A stretch of 64,000 nucleotides of DNA, taken from the NCBI RefSeq assembly GCF_027943255.1, contig NC_072895.1, forward strand, positions 74,774,001 through 74,838,000, given 5' to 3'. The notes under the pieces were generated by a model. The model was not told the DNA's origin, searched no databases, and worked only from the letters and a program-made list of their open reading frames with translations. Shown piece by piece: positions 31,974 to 44,299 of this stretch; positions within the stretch are counted from its first letter, which is position 1, and every line of letters begins with the position of its first letter. Origin of the DNA: Anastrepha obliqua (taxonomy: Eukaryota > Arthropoda > Insecta > Diptera > Tephritidae). A program made the translations under genes and the position numbers.

Positions 31974-34286
31974 CACTAGATTGCCCAAGGAAGTCATTTT
32001 GACTGCCTTTTTACTTTCAATTAGAAAAACAAATACGTATATAATGACACAATTTCTTAGAATTTTGTGACTTTTTGTACAACAAATAAATGCGTTTTTT
32101 AATAATTGTAGTTACCCTCCTTCATTTCCGTTATATTCATATGTGTTATACCTATATTGCCCAGAAGCAGTAATTTTGACTAGTTAGGAAATTTTAAATA
32201 ATCAAATGACTCTTAATGAATTGAGTAAATTTCTTGTATGACCAGTCTGGCTCTGTACTGAAATAACAGTTTTCATTTTACTCAAAAAGCTAAATTTGTA
32301 CTTGTTATTCGAATCTTTATACAGTGATACTTGTTCTAAGAAATTGTTTATTTTATTTCTTTTGTTCCCTAAATTCATGAAAGATATGTCGAATAGAAGT
32401 GAGTTATTGGAAAAGCTAACGAACATAAGTGAAGAGTGCTCCGATATAGAGTCAGATGCAACAAATTCTGAACTATCATCTGAAGATGAAACGGATTATA
32501 TTCAAAGTGAAACATCTGACACTGAAGATAGTGATGAAGAGTCGATCACCAATGATGAAAATAAAAGTGTCATCAATATGCCCAGGAAAAGGTGTAGAGT
32601 GCTAAATAGTGCAGACTCTGATGAAGAAACTGAAAATATCTTTCAGGAGACCGAAACAGCTGGCGATGGTACTGTATGGTCAAAATTTGACGAAGGTGGT
32701 ATTCCTGGAAGGCTACCATCTACTTGTATTTTCAAGGGTGTGCAAGGCCCAACAGGCTACGCAAAAAGGAACATTATGGCAGATAATCCTATCAGTGCAT
32801 TCTCGTTGATAATAGATAACTATATTATCAAACATATAAAAACGTGCACAAAAGAAGAAGACCGCCGAAATTCGAGGAACGATTGGACAACATCATTACC
32901 GGAAATACGTGCATGTATTGGGATTTTATATGCTCGTGGAGCTTACGAAGCAAAAAATTTAAAACTGAGCTATTTATGGTCTGAAAAGTGGGGTCCCGAA
33001 TTTTTTAGAAAAACTATGGCCAGAGAAAAGTTCAAGCAAATCCTACGATTTATTCGGTTTGACAGAAGATACCTATAAACAAATAAATTTGCCTTGGTTT
33101 CGGAAATATGGGACAAGTTCATTGAAAATAGTCAAGCTTGCTATCAACCAGGGCAAAATATAACAGTTGACGAGCAATTATTTCCGTCAAAAGACAGGTG
33201 CAGGTTTAACCAGTATATGCCTAATAAACCCAACAAATTTGGCATCAAATTCTGACTTGCATCAGATGTTAGTAGCAAATATATTTTAAATGGTTTTCCT
33301 TATTTGGAGAAAGATGAACAACGACCATCGTCAATGCTTCTCAGTGAACACGTTGTTCTGAAACTTGTCGGGCCTTATACAAACTGTGGAAGAAATATCA
33401 CGACCGATAACTTTTTTACTAGCTTGTCACTCGCGACAAAATTATTGGCCAAAAAAACAACTCTAGTTGGAACTATTAGAGCAAACAAAAGAGAACTACC
33501 CAAAGCAGCCAAACAAAGGAAGGAAGAGAGAATCAGATAATTGTGTTCTTACACTATATAAAAGCAAACTAAATAAAAGAGTAGCTGTTCTAAGTGCTAA
33601 GCATAAATTTGTGAAAACTGATAAAAGTATTAAAAAAATGTTGCCGGAATCTATACAATTTTATAACAGCACAAAATGTGGAGTTGATATGACGGATCAA
33701 ATGGCCAGAAAATACACAGTAAAATCTAGTTCTCGTAGATAGCCCCTCCTGCATGGCTGCAATAAATGCTTGGATCCTTTACAAAGAAACGACAGGAATA
33801 CAAATACAACGAAAAGATTTCTTGTTTCAATTGGCAGAACCGTTTTCCCCTGAATACAAAGTTGCAAGACAATTCATCAGAACATGAAGACCAAAAAAGA
33901 CCAACTGCAACATCATCAAATGCAACCCATTCTAACAAACGCAAAATTTGTCAAATACGACTTTTCCACAAAAACAAAATACAAAAATAAACAAAATACA
34001 AATACAAAACAAATAATATATGTGCAAAATGTCAAAAATATGTTTGCGGAAGATGTACACAAAAAAGATTTCCACCTTAATTTGCATAAAATGTACAAAT
34101 AAAAATGAATAAATTATTATTTTTTCCAAGTGAAGTAAATTTATTTTATTGTTAATATGTATATTACTAATAACTGTAAATAATACAAAAAATATTAAAA
34201 ATTAACTTTACACAAATTTCTTTACACATTAGTTATTCTTTCATAATGCAGTCATTTTGACTGCATTTCGGCAATATAGGTATATA
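31974..34286 (+). mobile_element. piggyBac-type transposon, decayed, inserted in a jockey-type element
   Basis: The outer left end follows TTAA (31970-31973) with CACTAGATTGCCCAAGG and a GTCATTTTGACTGCC word. The right end carries TGCAGTCATTTTGACTGCA and GGCAATATAGGTATATA before CTAA (34287-34290). TTAA/CTAA fits the piggyBac TTAA target with one change. A second left-end-like sequence, CCTATATTGCCCAGAAGCAG, begins at 32151 and matches the right end better; there TATA flanks both sides (32147-32150, 34281-34284). The left end may therefore be duplicated, or a related element lies nested. The transposase (32296-34102) is broken. Confidence 0.8.
32296..34102 (+). pseudogene. piggyBac-family transposase with stops and a frameshift
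   Basis: The N-terminus is acidic (runs of Glu, Asp and Ser, 32390-32640); the natural start is likely ATG 32386 (M-S-N-R-S) or an earlier one at 32296. The three catalytic Asp motifs are readable: T-V-D-E-Q-L (about 33161), T-T-D-N-F-F-T-S (about 33403) and G-V-D-M-T-D-Q-M (about 33681). Lesions are TAA at 33076, TGA at 33256 in place of a Trp in I-K-F-W, a frameshift near 33530, TAG at 33740 and a small deletion just after it. Near 34020-34095 a Cys-rich end (C-A-K-C, C-G-R-C) matches the family's C-terminal zinc domain. Not functional. Confidence 0.88.
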
Positions 34287-34468
34287 CTAACTGTTAGATA
34301 AGATGCTAGGATGAAGACAAATTGAACCCAGCTGTAGTAAGTAGGATACCTTTGGCTGACTCTATCGAACGTTTTCGAACGTTTCGATACGAGATCTGAA
34401 ATTTGGAAGAAAATTAAGTCATGAGCTAGCTTTTCAAAGAGTTTATGCATCGGTATGATAAAAGACAC
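34287..34468 (-). pseudogene. Jockey-type reverse transcriptase, 5' part, right of the piggyBac insertion
   Basis: Minus strand: K-L-F-E-K-L-A-H-D-L-I, then I-S-D-L-V-S-K-R, then a deletion to K-T-F-D-R-V-S (the S-K-A-F-D box), then A-S-Y-L-T-V at the piggyBac end. These are the fingers and first palm motifs of the same reverse transcriptase whose later motifs lie at 31535-31969, which shows the direction and site of the insertion. Confidence 0.65.
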
Positions 34469-36380
34469 TTATAATATAAATTTAACAAACATACTCCACC
34501 CTACGAAAATTTAATAAACATACTCCACTATCCAACTACGTGCACATTAAACATCAGCTAACCTGTGATATCTCATAAATAGTGCATTAAAAGCATTTTC
34601 AGGAGCCATGTTCAACATAGAGGTAGATATGTAGGTATATACATATATACGAGTGTCTTGCTTCTCTAGTGCTCAATGACTACCAGACTCACTGCTTTTC
34701 ATTTCACCACTGCCATTGCCATAAGTTCCACCACAATTGACACACCGCTAATGGCAGGTCGGGTATAACTCTTGGTACCACTGAGGAGTTGTTGTTATAT
34801 CGTAGCGATGCGTACTATTGATTTTTTTTTTGGAATCAGTATGCACGAGAAATACATGTATATGCGTGTATGTATGCGTATGAATTGCCACGTTTGATGG
34901 TAAATACCAGGTGTTGGCGGGAAACCACCGTTTTTAGTGTTGCACAATGCGGAAGTTTGGGTTGGAAAAAGTAAATGCTTGCCTCTCCAAAAATTCCAAG
35001 TTATATTTCAGATATTTCACTAAGAAGGGGGATGTGAAGGAGTAAGCGGGCATATTAAGGGCAAACGAAAACGCAAGCAAGGACAGTACGACAGTCATTT
35101 TGACATTGCATAACTTACAAGAATGTGTAAATAGGTAGACTTAATTGTTTTTTCTTCTTGTTGCATGCATACATACATATCCACATACATATATGGTAGT
35201 TGTGGAAATGTATGTATATCCTTTAAATGTGGCAAGTATAAAGTTTAGTTTAATACTGATAATATACTCACTGCTAATGACACTGAGCGAGTTTGAAGTA
35301 CTGATTAAACTGTTTTATTTGTTTTTCACACTTTCCAGCTGCTAGCATTGGTGTGAAAAAGACGTTGGAAAAATGTTTGAAAGTCGTCGCATGAAACGCG
35401 TAATTTATGAGCAATTGCAGACCACACATCCCCGCAGACTTGGCAAACTCCGCAAACGGCAACACTTCACGCCTCCGACAATGCACCCTCACGATATTTG
35501 AGATGGCGCGATGCGCTGCAGGAGGTGTACAAGTAGTACTGCTTGGGCGACATTGATGACAGATGCGAGCACACGGGGAGGCTAGACACGCATCGGGATC
35601 GCAAAAGTTATGACGCCAATGCTTAAATACGGCACATCAACGTTCAACACACGTTCATCTATCAACGCTTTTGACGGTGATGATGGAAATTGCTAGAGCG
35701 AAAGTTTTCCTTGTGCTCAGATGCTGTTATACTCCTAGTTGGTTTACCAGTATCGCTGAAGAGCTTTCAAGATTTTTACTAGCGGCCGACGGTACCTGCG
35801 CGTGACAGTGGCTGATTTCGCACAGTGATTATGGTCAGAGAAATTAGGAAGGTTTTAATAAAAACATTCCAAGCGAAGGGTGTATTTATTGACCTTCTGT
35901 GAGCGATGCTCGAACGATTATGTATTTTTTGGTAAAAAATATGTTCATAATCAAACAGTTTTCTTCTCTTCTTAAATAACTTTCGCTATTTAATTAATTT
36001 GTTTTAATACAATGACAGCAGAAAGAGAATAGAATGAAATTTATTCATTACTGAAAATTATTGCTTATCTTGGAAATGCTATTGACTAGCTATTCTCTAT
36101 TAAGTTATACTTTTTTTAACCTTTAAAACCAAAATATTTGCAAAACAGTTTTACTGAATTTGTTCAAAAATTATTCGAACAAAATTTTTCCTGGTCATTT
36201 TTGAAAAACAGACATATTTTAATTCAATAAATATATTTTTTTATTTATTTATTTTTTTTTTTGTTTCGTTCGTTCAAATTTTTTCGAAAATAATTAATAT
36301 TTTGATCATTTTAGAAAAGCACGGACATTCAGACTTTTTCCTTATATCTTATAATAATCTTGTATATATAGCTGTATAAG
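34469..36380. other. Intergenic, AT-rich
   Basis: No gene recognised. ATACATATATAC-type simple repeats occur near 34630-34660 and 35165-35200. The minus frame 35274-35492 (72 codons) has no recognised domain. Confidence 0.5.
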
Positions 36381-36568
36381 TGGCCGCAATCTCGGTGAAA
36401 CATCAAAATAAAGGAAAAGTTTTTTCTAATAGCGGTCGCCCCTCGACAGGCAATGGCAAACATGTATTTGCCATTATGAGTGTATTTCTGCCATGAAAAA
36501 GCTCCTCATAAAGAATATCTGCCATTCGGAGTCGACTTGAAACTGTAGGTCCCTCCATTTGTGGCGTA
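36381..36568 (+). repeat. tRNA-derived SINE, head internally deleted, left member of an inverted pair
   Basis: TGGCCG of the head is joined directly to AATCTCGGTGAAACATC (the end of the B box and what follows), so most of the tRNA-like region is missing. The body follows (TTCTAATAGCGGTCGCCCCT, CATGAAAAAGCTCCTCATAA, TGAAACTGTAGGTCCCTCCA). Near 36450-36470 a short extra stretch duplicates part of GGCAAAC...GTATTTGCC. It meets a reversed copy at 36570. Confidence 0.75.
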
Positions 36569-36569
36569 C

Positions 36570-36769
36570 TTCTTAATGTTCTTCCTCAAATGGAGAGACC
36601 TACAGTTTCATGCCGACTCCAAACGGCAAATATTTTTATGAGGAGCTTTTTCATGGCAAAAATACACTCGGAGGTTCGCCAACTTTTTCTTTATTTTGAT
36701 GTTTGACGGAGATACGAATTCCGAATGTTGGTCACGCACCAACCCATTCTGCTAAATCGGCCACCGTCT
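36570..36769 (-). repeat. tRNA-derived SINE, right member of an inverted pair
   Basis: On the minus strand the head reads GGTGGCCGATTTAGCAGAAT then GGGTTGGTGCGTGACCAACA with a degraded B box (AATTCGTATCTCC). The body follows down to CAAATGGAGAGACC on the plus strand at 36588. The tail segment is missing and the copy is fused tail to tail with the copy at 36381-36568. Confidence 0.75.
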
Positions 36770-39368
36770 AATAAAAATAGGTTATATGTATAAATAACCT
36801 CTGGATGTTTCGCAATGGAATTCCTATAACTTTTCGAGATATATTTTAAAACGTACAGTGAATCAGTGATATTTTTTTCTATTGTTTGACCTAACTTGTT
36901 CACAGGTGATTTCGATTCCGGGGTCAGGTGGAGCTCTCGGCCAAGACAATCAATATTGTAGGCTGAACATGATGAGATACCTATGAAGAGTGCCTGTTCT
37001 TCGAACAAAAGTAAGCAACAATTATGATCTATTGAAATTCCAGACTGTCAAGCTATTTCAAAATCTTATCCTTATCTTATCGATTATACAGGTTTACAAA
37101 TAACTGATTGCTTTTTAACCCAAGAACCAGACCAACCTATTCCTGTCGATCGTGTGAGTCCGCTAATCCACAAAACTTTTTTCTGTTTTAAAGTTTTCGA
37201 GATATTTATTTATTTGTTAAGTCAATGAATACAAGAAACTCCCACGGACTAATGTGCAAAAAAAAAAAAATTAAAAATATAACTAAACAAACGTAAAAAA
37301 TTGAAAGCGAAATATCGTACACTTTACAGCAATTTAGTTTAGATACCGCTCCAGCTAGTGGGTCAATAAGATCACAACTGGACCTTCCAGTGAATCCACT
37401 CGTCTGAAATTGTGCGAAGCCACAAGATGTTATTTAAATGTAGCTTTATAATTCATATTCTACTTACTAATAAAATCCCAAAAAACCAGATATTAACATT
37501 TACATGATATACTGTTTTTTAATTCGAAATCGTTATCTGGTGTGAAAATAACGTGGGGTTTCGGACTCAGTGACCGATGCTACAAAGGAATTGAATGGTC
37601 TGCTTTAAGAGTTTTTTGACTGTAAAGTAGTATTCGATAACCTGGAACGAGCATTGTGCAAAATTGATCGCCAGCCAGTTTCTCGATATTCAGGCGTGAC
37701 GCACTACATAAATGCCAACAATCGTTTCAAGACTCCAGTGACTATTTGGTTTGGTGGAACAAATTATTTTTCTACAGTTCCTTCCTTCCATTGTAAAAAC
37801 AAATAAAATAAATAAAATCTGCTGGACCTTTCCCACTCAGCGCTTTGACACTTAGTTTCGGGCCCATATTCAAGACACCTCGCTTGTTACTAGTAATGGC
37901 CATTTTCGGAAGTTTCAAATTTTGCAATGAATTTTCCTACAATGAATTTTCCTACAATGAATTTTCCCGTAGCTCCACTGTGCGCTATTCGCTTAGAAAC
38001 CTGATTGCCTGCAGTATAGCATAATTTTAAGAACTTGAGCTTGATTGAACATCTTCTATGGTATTTTACGTAAATAAAATATTCAAATTAATGGCGAGGT
38101 ACGCGCTATGCGTACTTAATGCGCATTCTTCGTCACCTAAAACTCCATTCCAAAAGTGCCTGACAATAGAGTGGTTATGCTGCATTTTAACATATTGTTT
38201 TGCTCTTTTTTTAGCTTCATTCACTTTGAATTCTTTTGCAATTTCCGCAAAACCTTTACCGTTTGCTATTTTTTTAGCTTCTCCATTTTTCCATAATTTT
38301 CTCGGTTGCCTGCCACAGCGACATTACATTATCCTTGCTGACAACGGCAGCGACTATGAGTATTAGACAAATATACGCACATTCATATATGTGTATGTAT
38401 ATCAATTCTATATATAAATACATATATTCACTAGTTATAACAACAATGCGCATATAGCGGATCATAATGTCAGGCACGGCGATGACTGCTGCCAATAATA
38501 TGCTCAGCCACTCAAAGCCAAAGAGGTAGAAGTGGTATAGTTAGTTGCCGGACTGCCCACGGCGCACTCACACTTCTACTGAATTGGCACCTTTAATTGA
38601 CTTTACTGCAATACACCAGCACTCTATGCTATATTTTATATTACCTACTTCAACTGCATCGCCTTTAATTTTTAACTCTTACACTTAACCCTGTCGCCCG
38701 AGCACCTCACAAAAATGCATTTTCTGGATATCTACTCTCCTCTATTCACACTCGTTTTCTGCTTCTGTTGATTTGACGCTGCGCGTTTCCTCTCTCCCGC
38801 GCTCCACTTCATACTCTGGCATTTTCGTCAAAGTAAAGTCAAAGCAGAAGTTTTAATTGAACTTTGGCGAGTTTCGGTTCAAGCGCCCCGCCCAATACAC
38901 CGCAACGAAGTATTGCAAGAGAAGGGACATCACTTGATGCACCAAAGTCTGCAATTGGAATTTGAAGTGCAAGATATGAGGAGGCCTGAGAGAGGAACGT
39001 AGATGTGAGTAGAAGCTTTTGAATCCAAGTGGTGGCATAAGAAATTTCTGAAGTTTACTGAAAAAAAAAACAACCAAAGCTGCAAAAAAATTTTTTAATG
39101 GAATAATTAAGCATGTTTACCGAAGTTTAAGTAGTGCGGCTGCTTTATGCTCTGTTTTGCGGTATTAACAAATGCTGTTATGAAGAAGTTTTTGGGGTCA
39201 TTGAGCAAAGTGGATGTTTCTTTTACGATTCTTTTCATAGCCCAAATTTGAATAGAATATTCTGGGTGTTGTTTGTTTAGAGAATTTCAGAACATTTTGA
39301 AATACTTATGTATATTTACTAAGAGGCAAATGATGGGAGTTTAAAGTTAAAAATACATGCTTGACATA
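36770..39368. other. Intergenic, no recognised gene
   Basis: AT-rich. A 15-bp unit CAATGAATTTTCCTA is repeated nearly three times at 37925-37968. The frames 36691-37008 minus and 38058-38366 plus have no family motif. Confidence 0.5.
37925..37968. repeat. 15-bp tandem repeat, about three units
   Basis: CAATGAATTTTCCTA occurs twice perfectly and a third time as CAATGAATTTTCCC. Confidence 0.85.
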
Positions 39369-39370
39369 TA

Positions 39371-40652
39371 TAGGGTTTTTCAATAAGGGCGGGTAGATGT
39401 TGAAATGGAATAAAACAAGCTGTGTGTGAGTTATTGACAAAATTATTTTTTTATTTGAAAGGCGCATATATGCCATTAAGTGTGGAATATGACATTATTC
39501 AAATGCCCGCCTCGGCTTCTTACGGTGGAACGGATCCGAGTGGTCCAATTTTCAATTACTCTTCCGCATAGATCTCGCTGAATTTGAGCGATGGCCCGTG
39601 TTATGTTCACCTTTAGAGCATCGGTCGATTGTGGTTTATTTGTATAGACCTGAAACTTCAAGAAACCTCACAGGAAAAAGTCTAGCGGGGTCAAATCGCA
39701 TGACCTTGGTGGCCAATTCACATCACCCCTGCGAGAGATAACCTTACCCTCAAATCGTTCATGCAGAATGTCAATCGTGGCGTTTGCTGTGTGGCGCGTA
39801 GCGCCGTCCTGCTGGAACCACATGTCGTCTAGGTCCATATGGTTCAATATGGGCCATAAGAAATTGGTTATCATCGTTGTGTTGCGCTCGCTGTTGACGG
39901 TGACCGCCTCACCAACGTCGTTTTCAAAAAAGTACGGACCAATGACGCTGCCGGCCCAAAATCCACACCAAACGGTAACTTTTTGAGGATGCATGTGGAT
40001 TGGTGTCGTCCCATATACTGCAATTTTGTATGTTAACACAGCCATTCATCCAAAAATGCGCCTCGTCACTAAAGATGATTTTTCGCCCAAAACTGGGGAT
40101 CTCTTCCAAACGATTCGAAGCCCAGTCAGCGAACAAACGGCGTTGTCTATGGTCATCAACTTTGAGCTCCTGGGTCAGTTGGATCTCGTACGGGTGTAGG
40201 CCCAAGTCCCGACTCAAAATTCGCCAAGTTGAAGTCTGCGAAAGGCCAAGTTCTTGTGCACGCCGAGGAATAGACTGCGCCGGGTTCTGCTGTACACTTT
40301 CACGGACCGCGGCAACGTTCTCGGCTGCTCTTGCGTTCCTTGAACGTACGAGTGTTGGCTGATTGTTTACTGACCCGGTCGTCTCAAATTTGGCCACCAA
40401 ACATTGAACAGTCGACTTTGAAGGGCCACTACGTCTACCGAAAAATGGGCGCAATGCGCGCAACGTTTGCGTTAATGAACACTCATTTTGATAATAAAGT
40501 TGTATCATTTGAACGTGCTGTTCTATCGTGTAACTTGCATGATGATTTGGCATAAATAACTGAATAATAAACAAAAGATTTGACAGATGTCACCAAAACA
40601 AAATGGCTGCCACAGGGCGCCAAAATCGACCCGCGCCAATTGAAAAACCCTG
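39371..40652 (-). mobile_element. DD41D mariner, near full length (1282 bp)
   Basis: The left end TAGGGTTTTTCAATAAGGGC and the complement of the right end, CAGGGTTTTTCAATTGGCGC, are flanked by TA (39369-39370 and 40653-40654). The full transposase region is present with few lesions, so this was autonomous until fairly recently. The ends resemble those of the 14121-16381 copy (GTTTTTCAAT) more than those of the 7104 or 24434 copies. Confidence 0.92.
39476..40574 (-). pseudogene. DD41D mariner transposase with one frameshift and one nonsense codon
   Basis: The likely start is M-P-N-H-H-A-S-Y-T-I-E-Q (about 40550), in line with the other DD41D starts; the frame itself opens at 40574. Both DNA-binding regions are present, then K-I-I-F-S-D-E-A-H-F with the first Asp intact. 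A frameshift near 39985-40000 (after N-P-H) moves to the frame carrying W-F-Q-Q-D-G-A-T-R-H-T-A and S-C-D-L-T-P-L-D-F-F-L, 41 residues between the last two Asp. A TGA at 39668-39670 replaces the Trp of L-W-G. Translation otherwise runs to I-F-H-T at 39476. Confidence 0.9.
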
Positions 40653-40654
40653 TA

Positions 40655-41465
40655 TTATAGTTCCCATTTTGCGTACATAGTTTTATTCAGCCTCTGAGTG
40701 ATGGAAAGGCTAGGGCTTCCACTTAGTCTTGCAGTAACCATCTGCCTACGGTAGCTGTCGCAGAGAATGAACTCAATGGCTACTAGATATTTTTTTAGAA
40801 AAATATAAGATTTTTTGATTAAATGCATGTAACCCGTTCTTTCCACCCGATGTGCCAATTTTCTTGCTTGATCTTTGATCTCCGTAATAATAATTGATTC
40901 TTTCAGTAGATTTTATTTATTATCTAACTGAAATATGAACTTCGGCTATTCTTTGAGCAAATTATTTTAATTTCTCGGTGACTCGCGAACTGAATTCCAT
41001 ATTTCCATCAAAGCTAAATATTACAAATACATATGTTGTATCACATCACACCGTAAGTTATAACCGTGTATTAAAGGATGACGGATGACGTAAAATTACA
41101 CGTGGCATGGTTAGAATATATTAGCTAACAACCTTCCATAAGTTGTGCTTGTGTATTTAAATTCACATTCGATTACTTCTCATTGTATAAAACCACATAT
41201 CATCACATCCTTTCACGAATTATAGTCATCGCCTCATATAAAATCGCACAGCATCGCATCAAATTTTTCCTTTTTCATATTCCAATGCATGATAGGTATC
41301 AGTCCAAATCAGGGTACTTTGTATTTTTGTTTTTGTACAAAACGAAACAATGCAGTTTATAAGAATAATTTTCAATATGACAACTGATCACATCACCTCC
41401 GAATACATGACGTAATGGTGTAGAGATAACTTCAGATTAAAATTAGACAAAGATTGCGTATTATT
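40655..41465. other. Intergenic, AT-rich
   Basis: No feature recognised. Words like ATCACATCAC recur at 41040-41240 without clear periodicity. Confidence 0.5.
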
Positions 41466-41545
41466 TAACTGAGGTTTTTATGGGAGGCTTTCGATGGCAC
41501 AACTAACCTCGGAAGTTTCAATTACCTACCGTGGCGGTGTTCCAA
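41466..41545 (-). repeat. Highly diverged SINE body fragment
   Basis: The plus strand reads TTTTTATGGGAGGCTTTCGA then TGGCACA...CTCGGAAGTTTCAATTACC, which aligns with the complement of the SINE body (TTTTTATGAGGAGCTTTTTC, TCGGAGGTTTGCCATTGCC). It is the most diverged copy seen. Confidence 0.45.
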
Positions 41546-41973
41546 ATTTGTGGTTTATATTTCTTTATATCTGGCAGGTTTGCTTCTCTTAAAAAAGTAT
41601 AATAAAAATTTATGGATCCAGACGTAATTACGGTATATTTTGTTGCACATAAAAGAAGCACTTGTTAAAATGAAAAAAAATACACATTAGAAAAATTGAG
41701 GATTTTCTTGAAGGATTAAATTTCTTTAGTCCGATGCTGTCTGGCTTTCGCTCGGGACTTTTTACGGAAGAAGTCCTGTTATATTAGGAAATGATATAGT
41801 TAATAGAGAAATACTTTTAATCGTGCTGGATACCATGGCTTTATGTATAAATGGTTTAAATTCAAACTCACTTTCCTAGTTTACATAAACTCAACTTTTC
41901 CCTTTCATACCTTTCAGTGAAAGGCAAGAAACTACTTTTACAGATGATCTAGCCATAGCTTATCGTAATAAAT

Positions 41974-42292
41974 TGGCAGCTAGTGCAGCCGAATGAGTTG
42001 GGGCGTAATTACTATTCGGAAGTCTTCGGTTTCGAATCTCCGGGCATGAAACTCAAAATGATAGAAAAAGTTTTTCCTCAGGGTGGTCGCCCCTCGGTAG
42101 GCAATGGCTAACCACCGAGTGTATTTCTGCCATGAAAAATCTCCTCATAAAAACCATCTGCCGCTCGAAGTCGTAAAACTGTAGGTCGCGTCAACTGTGG
42201 GAAAACATAAAAGACGCTGACCACTAATAGGAGGAGGAGCTTGACCAAACAACAAATAAAAGGTGTACGCTCCAATTACATATGTACATATA
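41974..42292 (+). repeat. tRNA-derived SINE, full length
   Basis: The head GGCAGCTAGTGCAGCCGAAT carries the A-box-like segment (41986-42005) and a B box with one extra T (GGTTTCGAATCTC, 42028-42040). The body (GGTCGCCCCTCGGTAGGCAA, GAGTGTATTTCTGCCATGAA) and the 3' part GGAGGAGGAGCTTGACCAAA, GGTGTACGCTCCAATTA follow, with a short TA-rich tail. No flanking duplication was found by eye. Confidence 0.75.
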
Positions 42293-42383
42293 CTGTATAC
42301 TTCTATATAGTTGACTCAAATGCTTCAGAGCTCTGAGCTGAAAACTGTGCTTTTTGAAGCCCAGTCACACATCCTAGCGTTAA

Positions 42384-43122
42384 GGGGCCCGGTGGTTTAG
42401 AAATTTCAAAAAATCGATTTTTTTGTTTTCTCGATATTTCAAAAGTATAGTATCTTAAGAATATACTATGAAATTTTCATGCGAAAATTCCCAATATTAT
42501 AGTTTTTACAGCCCATTAAATAGGTAAAGAGCGGTGCGCCCGCTCCTGTAGCTCAATATTTAAACTCATTTATCTCGAAACGACTTTTTTCGGCACGGCG
42601 GGGATGAAAACAAAAAAACTATTCAACCGAATCACTTGAAATTTGGATATGTTGTTCACAATATGCATCGCTATCGTTGAAACTAGAATCATAATTTTTT
42701 TTAAATAATTTCCTATTTTTTAAACTAAAAAACTAGTGAAAAAACCCGATTTTACGAACTTTTTTTCCAAAAGTGCGCCATTTTGTCAATTTTTCATTTT
42801 TTCAATTTGTTTTAGTTCTGACTATAACTGCACTCTTTCTGATTAAGAATCTTCTTGAATTTTGTGTTTCAGATGAGTAGAAGCCTCGAAATCATCTACG
42901 CCTTCCGGGTTCGATTTTTCGAGAGGGTAATCTTCAGCGGCATTTTTATAATAATAAATATTGTCTCAGAAGTAAAAAAAAAATTTTTTTTGTATGCTGA
43001 ATAAACGTGAAATAAAATAAACGTGACCCGAAAAGTTGAAACATCGTTTTTTAGATTTTTAATGGCAAAAAAAAAATCGTGAAAATAGGTGAAATTTTCG
43101 TGCTCTAGACCACCGGGTACCC
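42384..43122. mobile_element. Non-autonomous TTAA-flanked element (piggyBac-type MITE), 739 bp
   Basis: The left end GGGGCCCGGTGGTTTAGAAA and the complement of the right end, GGGTACCCGGTGGTCTAGAG, are inverted repeats, each next to TTAA (42380-42383 and 43123-43126). TTAA duplication is the hallmark of piggyBac transposition. The interior is AT-rich with subterminal AAATCGATTTTTTTG-like words and no reading frame over 60 codons. It differs in its ends from the piggyBac element at 31974-34286, so its helper would be another family. Confidence 0.82.
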
Positions 43123-44299
43123 TTAAGTGCAGTCTGAAAATTGGGCTTTACAGTTTTTTGTATGTGTGAGTTTCTGAATTCGCTTCATTATTTTTGAAGT
43201 GTTTCGTAAAAATATTTTAAACGCTTTGACTATTATCTATTATGTTCTAGCAGGGTCGTAATTTATTTATGTATACAAATTCAAGAAATTTGTGATTTTG
43301 TTGTTTATCTTAATGCGAAGAACATGTTTATTTAAAATCTGACTGCAGTGGAACTGAAAGTAATTCAAAGTTTTTTTTCAAAATAATTAATAAAAGAGTA
43401 ATCAATACCAATTACAAGCGAAAAGCATTTTTTACCTGGTATTTGAATTACTGTGTATTTTAACTTTTTTGCTATTTATACTTGAAATTTTTAATACTGA
43501 AAATGAATTTTATTTTTTTTCATGACAAACGTAAAATTTACGCAAAGATAAAATCATAGACAATGATACAAATGTACATACTCGTCAACATATATTAATG
43601 AAAAAAATTAAAGACGAGGAAAAAAGTGCATGTTCGAAAGAGGCGAATAAATGGCATATACAAATTATATTCGAATTGCGGTTTACCAAGAAGCGGAGGA
43701 GAGTGACAACATCTAAACAGAATGAAGTTACAATATGGAAGAAACACTTCGTGAATATTTTACGCAATGTACCTACATATATATGTTTCATTCAGCAACT
43801 AATCAGAAATGTCAAACACGTGCGCAACGTCCATTGGCGAGCATCGGGCTCGCAGCTCGGATGCTTGAGAATACTATCATCGGCAAAGAGTATCGACCAG
43901 CGTCGGTCGATGTCAGCGGTGCAACACTGCTTACAACTTACTTAGCCAATCAGCCATGTAGACATGAAGCCACTTACCAGCAGGGCACTGACGATTCGCA
44001 AGCAGTGCTTTTCGATTATCGGTTTTTCAATGTTAATTCTTTTTTTCATTTTTTGTTTGTTTTGTAACAGAAAAGCAGACAATTTTTTAAAGACACACAT
44101 ACATATGTAAGTGAACAAAAAAATAATACTATGAAGAAGAGGAGACAATTCAATCGAGCAAACAAACTCAATGAATGCTATGGCTTTGCCTAATTATTCA
44201 AGTAGAAAATTTAAACTTTACTAAGCAATGTAAGAATTCTTTAAAGCGACCATGGTATAGCGACGATTTTTAAATTATTATTTTTTCTAATAAATTAGA

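Noticed and set aside
37925..37968. CRISPR-like repeat
   Set aside because: Units are 15 bp and directly tandem without spacers; eukaryotic context.
43598..44067. Two overlapping frames of 110-115 codons
   Set aside because: They overlap in different frames and neither has a recognisable motif.
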